Source of the DNA: Limnohabitans sp.
Lineage (GTDB): Bacteria > Pseudomonadota > Gammaproteobacteria > Burkholderiales > Burkholderiaceae_C
Length of the DNA stretch: 11,286 nt
Assembly (NCBI GenBank): GCA_021731425.1
Contig: JAKFXJ010000090.1
Location: 1-11,286 of the forward strand
Direction of reading: 5' to 3'
The notes under the pieces are model-generated. The model was not told where the DNA came from. It saw nothing but the letters and a program-made list of their open reading frames with translations, and ran no database searches. Within the stretch, counting starts at the first letter, position 1, and every line of letters begins with the position of its first letter. Below, in pieces: positions 7,251-11,286 of this stretch. A program made the position numbers and the translations under genes.

Positions 7251-8212
7251 CAGGCCACCAAACGCCGCCCAGGCTGCAAGGGGCAGCCGCGCAGAAAATC
7301 GGCCGCGCTCAGGCGCTTGCCACCGGGTCGCTGCAGCTGGGTCAGACACAGCTGCCCCTCACCACAGGCCACACGCACGCCTGAGGCATCGGCGCTGAGC
7401 ACGGTGCCCGGCTCGGCGGGGCTGGCCAAAGGCTCGGCCACGGCTTGCCAGATCTTGAGGGTTTCGCTGCCCGCCTCGGTGGTCAGCGGCACCGTCATGC
7501 CCGGGAACGGGTCAAACGCCCGAATGCGCCGGGCCAACACCTCGGCGGACAGCGCCCAGTCGAGTGCGGCTTCGGCTTTGTCGATTTTGTGCGCGTAGTT
7601 CACGCCCTCTTCGGGTTGGGGTTGGTGCGGCAAACTGTCCAGGCTGTCCAGCGCCTGCACGATGGCCTCACCACCCAAAGCGGCCAGGCGGTCGTGCAGC
7701 ACGGCAGTGGTGTCGTTGGGCGCCATGGCGCAAGGCAAGACCAGCAACATGTCGCCCGTGTCCAAGCCCGCATCCATCTGCATGATGGTGATCCCGGTTT
7801 GGGTGTCACCCGCCTCGATGGCGCGGTGGATGGGCGCCGCACCGCGCCAGCGCGGCAACAAAGAAGCGTGGATGTTCAGGCACCCCTTGGGCGGCAAGTC
7901 CAGCACCCATTGCGGCAAGATCAAACCATAAGCGGCCACGATCATGGCGTCGGCTTTCGCGGCCAACAGGATGTCTCGGGCGGCCGCAGCGTCTTCGGGG
8001 TATTTGCCGTCCAGTCGCAAGCTGCGCGGCTGGGCCACGGGCACCTGGTGCGCAACAGCCCATTGCTTGACGGGAGAGGCCTGCAGCTTCATGCCGCGGC
8101 CCGCAGGGCGGTCGGGTTGGGAGAGCACCAGCACGATCTCGTGACCCGCTGCATGCAAGGCGGCCAGCGCCGTCTGGGCAAATTCGGGCGTGCCCGCAAA
8201 AATCAAACGCAT
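7250..8212 (-). CDS. fmt: Methionyl-tRNA formyltransferase
   Basis: Transfers a formyl group from 10-formyl-tetrahydrofolate to Met-tRNAfMet, providing the bacterial initiator. It has 320 residues, the usual size. It starts [12 protein letters not shown], and the catalytic residues can be read as Asn113 and His115 in [18 protein letters not shown] and Asp151 in GLDTGDM, corresponding to Asn106, His108 and Asp144 of the E. coli enzyme. The loop [13 protein letters not shown] (31-43) is the tRNA-recognition loop of the N-terminal Rossmann domain; residues from about 210 form the C-terminal tRNA-binding domain. It begins 6 bases after the def stop and ends overlapping the azlC start by one base. 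The Shine-Dalgarno is weak, consistent with coupled translation from def. Confidence 0.97.
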   Translation of the reverse strand: MRLIFAGTPEFAQTALAALHAAGHEIVLVLSQPDRPAGRGMKLQASPVKQWAVAHQVPVAQPRSLRLDGKYPEDAAAARDILLAAKADAMIVAAYGLILPQWVLDLPPKGCLNIHASLLPRWRGAAPIHRAIEAGDTQTGITIMQMDAGLDTGDMLLVLPCAMAPNDTTAVLHDRLAALGGEAIVQALDSLDSLPHQPQPEEGVNYAHKIDKAEAALDWALSAEVLARRIRAFDPFPGMTVPLTTEAGSETLKIWQAVAEPLASPAEPGTVLSADASGVRVACGEGQLCLTQLQRPGGKRLSAADFLRGCPLQPGRRLVA

Positions 8213-8218
8213 GCCGGA

Positions 8219-8725
8219 TCAGCGCCCGGTTTTTTGGGCTTTGACCATCTTGGTCTTGATGCGGCCTTGCTTGAGCGGCGAGAGGTATTCCACAAACACT
8301 TTGCCCACCAGGTGGTCCATCTCGTGCTGGATGCAAATGGCCAGCATGCCCTCGGCCTCGATCGTGCGGCTTTGGCCATCGCGGTCGATGGCCGTGACTT
8401 TCACTTGGGTGGCGCGTTCCACGCCGTCGTAAATGCCGGGCACCGACAGGCAACCCTCCTCGCCCTTGACGCGCTCCTCGTTCATCCAGGTGATCTCGGG
8501 GTTGATCAGCACCATCGGCTGGTTGCGCTCCTCAGAGGTGTCGATCACCACCAGGCGCTCGTGCACATCGATCTGCGTGGCGGCCAAGCCAATGCCTCCG
8601 GCCTCGTACATGGTCTCAATCATGTCGTCGATCAGAGTGTGGACGCGTGCATCCACCGCTTGCACGGGCTGGGCCACCTTGTGCAGGCGTGGATCGGGGT
8701 AACAAAGGATGGTTCGCAGGGCCAT
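8219..8725 (-). CDS. def: Peptide deformylase
   Basis: Metal-dependent hydrolase that removes the formyl group from nascent proteins at the ribosome. It has 168 residues, typical for the bacterial type 1 enzyme. The three family motifs are all intact: GIGLAATQ (44-51), EGCLSVP (90-96, metal-ligand Cys92) and QHEMDHLVG (133-141, metal ligands His134 and His138, catalytic Glu135). ATG at 8725 gives the standard [14 protein letters not shown] start. It lies directly ahead of fmt, the classic def-fmt pair. Its 76-base upstream gap contains GGCTCAAAA twice, 22 bases apart (8726-8734 and 8748-8756), and no clear promoter, so part of its expression may come from the amidotransferase gene upstream. 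Confidence 0.97.
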   Translation of the reverse strand: MALRTILCYPDPRLHKVAQPVQAVDARVHTLIDDMIETMYEAGGIGLAATQIDVHERLVVIDTSEERNQPMVLINPEITWMNEERVKGEEGCLSVPGIYDGVERATQVKVTAIDRDGQSRTIEAEGMLAICIQHEMDHLVGKVFVEYLSPLKQGRIKTKMVKAQKTGR

Positions 8726-8801
8726 GGCTCAAAACTCAAATGGAAAAGGCTCAAAAGGAATACAGGTATTTTCGGTCATTTCGGCCCTGTGCCGCCAGGG
8801 C

Positions 8802-9557
8802 TCACGCCGAGAGACCGTATTGCACGAAACGGATCATGAAACGCGCCAGCGCCAGGCCGTCGTGGGGCTCACTCAAACTGCCCATGCTGCGCTCATACAT
8901 AGGCTCTCCCAGCATGGCGCGGCGCTTGTCCAACAAAAAGGCCGACATCTCGGGCGTGAACTCCGGGTGCGGCTGAATGCAAAACACCTGGTCACCCAGC
9001 GCGTAGGCAGCCACTGGGCAATCGGGCTGCGTGGCCAGCAAGGTGGCACCCGGGGGCAAAGCCAGCACCTGGTCTTGGTGGCTGGCCAACAAAGCCATGC
9101 GGGCAGGCTCTCCGGGCGCGAGCCCCAGGTGTTCTGCATCGCCCAACCATTCGTAGGCCTGTCGCCCAACCCTCCAGCCCTGCGGTGCCCTCTGCACGGG
9201 AGCACCCAAACAATGCGCGATCAGTTGGTGGCCAAAACACACCCCCAACAACTTGTGCTGGTCCTGCAGCAAACGCGTCACCCGCTCACGCAAGGCCACC
9301 ACCCAGGGTTCGTCAGAAAAAGAGTCCGCACGGCTGCCGGTCAGCAGCACCGCGTCGTAGGCCTCAAAACTGGCCGGGTATTGGCCATGCCGGGCGCTGA
9401 AGGTGTCGATGCGGCCAAGGTAGCCCGCTTGCGCAAACAAGTGCTCAAACATCGCCGCGACCCGTGTGTAACGCTGGTTCAGGGGCGGATCCAGGTCATC
9501 GTTTTCGAGGATGCACAGGTGCATGTGCGCGGTGGGGTCTTGGCTGGATGGCTGCAT
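8802..9557 (-). CDS. Class I glutamine amidotransferase, GMP-synthase-like
   Basis: Stand-alone type 1 glutamine amidotransferase domain of 251 residues (240 from the internal start), which hydrolyses glutamine and passes ammonia to a partner or acts on a gamma-glutamyl compound. The catalytic triad is visible: Cys107 in GVCFGHQ, and His197 and Glu199 in QPHPEF. LLTGSRAD (71-78) forms the usual oxyanion-side loop, and ASHQDQV (158-164) is typical of the GMP-synthase-like group. No synthetase domain follows, so the substrate cannot be named. Two starts are possible: ATG at 9557, or ATG at 9524, which begins directly with the conserved MHLCILEND strand. Neither has a Shine-Dalgarno. A TAAAAT at 9569-9564 would place transcription start near 9557. 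It is divergent from dprA and upstream of def on the same strand. Confidence 0.85.
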   Translation of the reverse strand: MQPSSQDPTAHMHLCILENDDLDPPLNQRYTRVAAMFEHLFAQAGYLGRIDTFSARHGQYPASFEAYDAVLLTGSRADSFSDEPWVVALRERVTRLLQDQHKLLGVCFGHQLIAHCLGAPVQRAPQGWRVGRQAYEWLGDAEHLGLAPGEPARMALLASHQDQVLALPPGATLLATQPDCPVAAYALGDQVFCIQPHPEFTPEMSAFLLDKRRAMLGEPMYERSMGSLSEPHDGLALARFMIRFVQYGLSA

Positions 9558-9574
9558 GGCGTGATTTTATGGAC

Positions 9575-9584
9575 TTGGCGCCAA
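9575..9584. promoter_or_regulatory. Perfect palindrome in the dprA / amidotransferase divergent region
   Basis: TTGGCGCCAA is a perfect 10-bp palindrome in the 96-base gap between the two divergent genes. It lies just upstream of the TAAAAT -10 candidate of the amidotransferase gene (9569-9564, minus strand) and about 70 bases before dprA. It could be an operator serving both directions. GC-rich palindromes of this length also occur by chance, so confidence is low. Confidence 0.25.
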
Positions 9585-9653
9585 CCGGGCTTTGAACCAC
9601 AATGCTGGCATAACAAGCATTCGACAGCCCCACAGGCTGCACAGGGAGACAAG

Positions 9654-10835
9654 ATGGTCAACACCCCCGAGGAACTGGGCGCGTGGTTGCGCCTGGTGCT
9701 CACGCCCGGCGTGGGGCCTGAAAGCGCCCGGCGTCTGCTGGCCGCCTTTGGCGAACCCCAAGCCATTTTTGGACAAACCGAAACCGCTTTGTGCCAAGTG
9801 GTCAGCGCCAAACAGGCCCAGGCGCTGCAGCTCATGCCCGATGGCTGCGCCGAACTCACACATGACACGCTCGACTGGCTGCAGGCCGCCAACGGACCGG
9901 GCCGCTGCGTGCTCACCCTGGGCGACGCGGACTATCCTGCTCCTTTGCTCGACATCCCCGACCCGCCCTTGATGCTGTATGCCCTGGGCCAGACCACGCA
10001 ACTGGCCTCGCTGCGGGCAGCACAAGCGCTGGCCATGGTGGGCAGCCGCAACCCCACACCCCAAGGGGCCGAGAACGCTCGCGCCTTTGCCTGCAGCCTG
10101 GCCGCCAGTGGGCTGACCGTGGTCTCGGGCTTGGCACTGGGGGTGGACGGCGCGGCGCACGAAGGGGCACTTCAAGGCGCACTTCAAGGTGGATTGCAAG
10201 CTGGCGCCACGGGCCCACTGGCCACCATCGCCGTGGTGGGCACGGGGCTGGACCGTGTGTACCCGCGCCAGCACCGAGACCTGGCGCACCGCATCGCACA
10301 ACGCGGCTTGATTTTGAGCGAATACCCACTGGGCACCCCGCCGCTGGCGCCCAACTTCCCGCGCCGCAATCGACTGATCTCGGGCTTGTCACAGGCCACG
10401 CTGGTGGTTGAAGCGGCCCTGCAATCGGGCTCGCTCATCACCGCCAAACAAGCCCTAGAGCAAGGCCGCGACGTCATGGCCATTCCCGGGTCGATCCATT
10501 CCACTCAAGCCAAAGGCTGCCACGCGCTCATCAAACAAGGCGCCAAACTGGTGGAATCGGCGCAAGACGTGCTGGAAGAGCTGCGCCTGCCCGCGCCCGA
10601 CGCGCAACAGGCACTGGACCTGCAAGCGCCAAACCCAGCCGATGCGCCGACAGGCCAAGACCCCGAACGGGCGCTGCTGCGTGCGCTGGGCCACGACCCC
10701 GTGGGGCTGGACGCCCTGCAAGCACGCTGCGGCTGGCCGACCGCGCAACTGCAGGCGCAGCTGCTGGAGCTGGAATTGATGGGACAGGTCGGCCGATTGC
10801 CGGGTGGGTTGTTTCAGCGCTTGGGGTCGGCTTGA
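9654..10835 (+). CDS. dprA: DNA processing protein DprA (Smf)
   Basis: Loads RecA onto incoming single-stranded DNA during natural transformation; also called Smf. It has 393 residues. An N-terminal helix-hairpin-helix/SAM-like part (about 1-80) is followed by the Rossmann-like DNA-binding core with MVGSRNPTPQG (128-138), VVSGLALGVDGAAH (156-169), VVGTGLDRVYP (194-204), FPRRNRLISGLS (235-246) and EAALQSGSLITA (253-264). A C-terminal winged-helix domain occupies about 335-393. ATG at 9654 has a good Shine-Dalgarno (GGGAGA) and gives the expected LRLVLTPGVGP start; the longer open frame to the left is antisense to the amidotransferase gene. An in-frame 12-bp repeat adds ALQG-ALQG-GLQA (172-183) between two core motifs. 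An intact dprA suggests that the lineage could be, or once was, competent. No clear terminator follows. Confidence 0.95.
   Translation: MVNTPEELGAWLRLVLTPGVGPESARRLLAAFGEPQAIFGQTETALCQVVSAKQAQALQLMPDGCAELTHDTLDWLQAANGPGRCVLTLGDADYPAPLLDIPDPPLMLYALGQTTQLASLRAAQALAMVGSRNPTPQGAENARAFACSLAASGLTVVSGLALGVDGAAHEGALQGALQGGLQAGATGPLATIAVVGTGLDRVYPRQHRDLAHRIAQRGLILSEYPLGTPPLAPNFPRRNRLISGLSQATLVVEAALQSGSLITAKQALEQGRDVMAIPGSIHSTQAKGCHALIKQGAKLVESAQDVLEELRLPAPDAQQALDLQAPNPADAPTGQDPERALLRALGHDPVGLDALQARCGWPTAQLQAQLLELELMGQVGRLPGGLFQRLGSA
10167..10202 (+). repeat. Three 12-bp in-frame tandem units inside dprA
   Basis: GCACTTCAAGGC (10167-10178) and GCACTTCAAGGT (10179-10190) differ by one base; a third, more diverged unit GGATTGCAAGCT fills 10191-10202. 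Each encodes four residues (ALQG, ALQG, GLQA). The unit length keeps the reading frame, so copy number could vary by slippage without destroying the protein. Confidence 0.7.
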
Positions 10836-10908
10836 GGGAATATAGGCGCTTCCAATAGAACCAAGACACGTCCAGATGATCCACACGCCTATGTCAGCAA
10901 TGCAAGTC
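10836..10908. other. Short intergenic stretch between dprA and the IS remnants
   Basis: No gene is seen here. A 7-bp inverted repeat (ATAGGCG at 10842-10848 and CGCCTAT at 10886-10892) has a 37-base spacer and no U-tract, so it is not called a terminator. The stretch is presumably the dprA 3' flank up to the insertion point of the first IS remnant. Confidence 0.5.
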
Positions 10909-11072
10909 TGAATAGCCCCGGATTTTGAGGAGACTCCACACTTTGAGAAGATGGAGCCAAGAGCAAGAACTCAAACCGTTTTTCAACCGAGGTGCGCGAA
11001 CGCGCTGTTCGCATGGTGATCGAACACCGAGGCGGATACCCATCCCTCTGGGCCACCATTGAGTCCATTACC
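10909..11072 (+). mobile_element. Remnant of the left end of an IS3-family element
   Basis: The remnant starts with an IS-like terminal sequence, TGAATAGCCCCGGATTTT, followed by a GGAGACTCC leader and the N-terminal part of an IS3-family orfA. The match to orfA stops around 11070, with the rest of orfA, all of orfB and the right end missing. The boundary is approximate because it is judged from protein resemblance alone. Calling the first bases a terminal repeat rests on general familiarity with such elements. Confidence 0.6.
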
Positions 11073-11162
11073 CCCCACAGCGTTCACGACAGGCTAGCGC
11101 AGGCCATGAGGGAAATCAGGCAAGCAACGCTGAATGCGGCAGTCGATGCCACACCCAACTGA
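10947..11162 (+). pseudogene. IS3-family transposase OrfA fragment, degraded
   Basis: The frame after a TGA at 10944-10946 reads [20 protein letters not shown], then [12 protein letters not shown]. This is the N-terminal helix-turn-helix region of IS3-family OrfA proteins of the kind with [10 protein letters not shown] and YPSLWAAIESIAPKIG. There is no in-frame ATG before this block, so the start codon is lost. After the IES motif at about 11069 the expected APKIGC-type continuation is absent and 29 unrelated residues follow, ending at a stop codon supplied by the next IS end (TGA, 11160-11162). About 35 residues of a roughly 90-100-residue OrfA survive. It cannot be functional. Confidence 0.7.
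11073..11159. other. Unidentified segment between two IS remnants
   Basis: These 87 bases match neither the OrfA remnant on the left nor the element end on the right. In the frame continuing from OrfA they are fully open ([17 protein letters not shown], then [12 protein letters not shown]) and end exactly at the IS boundary. They may be the rest of a diverged element, a displaced fragment of another gene, or original chromosomal sequence. I do not recognise the peptide. Confidence 0.4.
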
Positions 11163-11286
11163 ACCTGCCCCTGTTTGACGTACCGCTTAGCCACTTCATT
11201 ATGCGGCCTTCAATTGCTGTGCCGCGTCCCAGCGTTTTTCAAACTGCATCGGACTGACGTAGCCCAACGTGGAGTGCAACCGCCGG
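11160..11286 (-). mobile_element. 3' end of an IS3-family insertion sequence, partial
   Basis: The element begins at its terminal sequence, which reads TGAACCTGCCCCTG on the plus strand, and continues out of the window. It lies in minus orientation, as shown by the C-terminus of its transposase at 11199-11286. The 39 bases between terminus and stop codon are the normal length for the 3' non-coding end of an IS3-family element. The other end, target duplication and completeness cannot be seen. Confidence 0.75.
11199..11286 (-). CDS. IS3-family transposase OrfB, C-terminal 28 residues
   Basis: Only the end of the DDE-type transposase (integrase core) is in the window. The residues read RRLHSTLGYVSPMQFEKRW, then DAAQQLKAA and TAA. 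RRLHSTLGYVSPMQFE is the characteristic end of IS3-family OrfB proteins, just after the catalytic glutamate region, which itself lies outside the window. No frameshift or stop is seen in the visible part, so the gene may be intact. It is the last gene of its element, ending 37 bases from the terminus. Confidence 0.85.
   Translation of the reverse strand, partial: RRLHSTLGYVSPMQFEKRWDAAQQLKAA

Noticed and set aside
7251..7349. Upstream start for azlC adding 33 residues
   Set aside because: It lies inside fmt in another frame; ATG at 7250 couples with the fmt stop, has GGTGG upstream and gives the usual AzlC length.
8709..9653. N-terminal extension of dprA to a 708-codon frame
   Set aside because: The extension is antisense to the amidotransferase gene with its intact catalytic triad, while ATG at 9654 has a good ribosome-binding site and the normal DprA start.
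10842..10892. 7-bp inverted repeat (ATAGGCG / CGCCTAT) after dprA as a terminator or element end
   Set aside because: The 37-base spacer and absence of a U-tract or mobile-element features make chance the simpler explanation.
1..11286. A novel defence, phage or biosynthetic system
   Set aside because: Every substantial coding region is a recognisable housekeeping, transport, competence or transposase gene; there is no cluster of unknown genes, no CRISPR-like array and no retron- or toxin-like pair. tRNA and rRNA genes were also looked for and not seen.

Overview
The window is an ordinary, GC-rich chromosomal segment from a betaproteobacterium, most likely family Comamonadaceae (Limnohabitans/Rhodoferax/Acidovorax-like). 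This placement is an inference from codon use, the protein sequences as I recognise them, and the gene neighbourhood; no rRNA or other marker is present. Nearly all of it is housekeeping. I found no convincing undescribed multi-gene system, and the findings are mostly about regulation, gene order and mobile-element debris.

Left part (1-6078): a central-metabolism cluster on the minus strand, read right to left as pgk (4885-6078), pyk (1963-3393), fba (747-1811) and purC (runs off the left edge). The three glycolytic enzymes act on consecutive or nearby triose-phosphate steps, and purC belongs to purine synthesis. A plus-strand membrane fatty acid desaturase (3658-4773) interrupts the cluster between pgk and pyk. 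It is convergent with pgk, sharing a bidirectional terminator at 4797-4823, and divergent from pyk. A strong terminator at 690-724 separates fba from purC and leaves almost no room for a purC promoter. The fba and pyk upstream regions share a 10-base motif, CATGTAACCG, inside short repeats, which suggests a common regulator.

Middle part (6187-9557): a tight minus-strand operon, def - fmt - azlC - azlD, with a 6-base gap followed by 1-base and 4-base overlaps. Def and Fmt handle the formyl group of initiator Met; AzlCD is a branched-chain amino-acid exporter of the AzlC/AzlD family. A class I glutamine amidotransferase of unknown substrate lies upstream of def on the same strand.

Right part (9654-11286): dprA, for natural transformation, points right and is divergent from the amidotransferase gene. 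The dprA/def/fmt grouping resembles the smf-def-fmt neighbourhood of other proteobacteria. Beyond dprA is an insertion-sequence graveyard: a left end plus degraded N-terminal orfA of one IS3-family element, about 87 bases of unidentified sequence, and then the 3' end and OrfB C-terminus of a second IS3-family element that runs out of the window. No tRNA, rRNA, CRISPR array or replication origin was seen.
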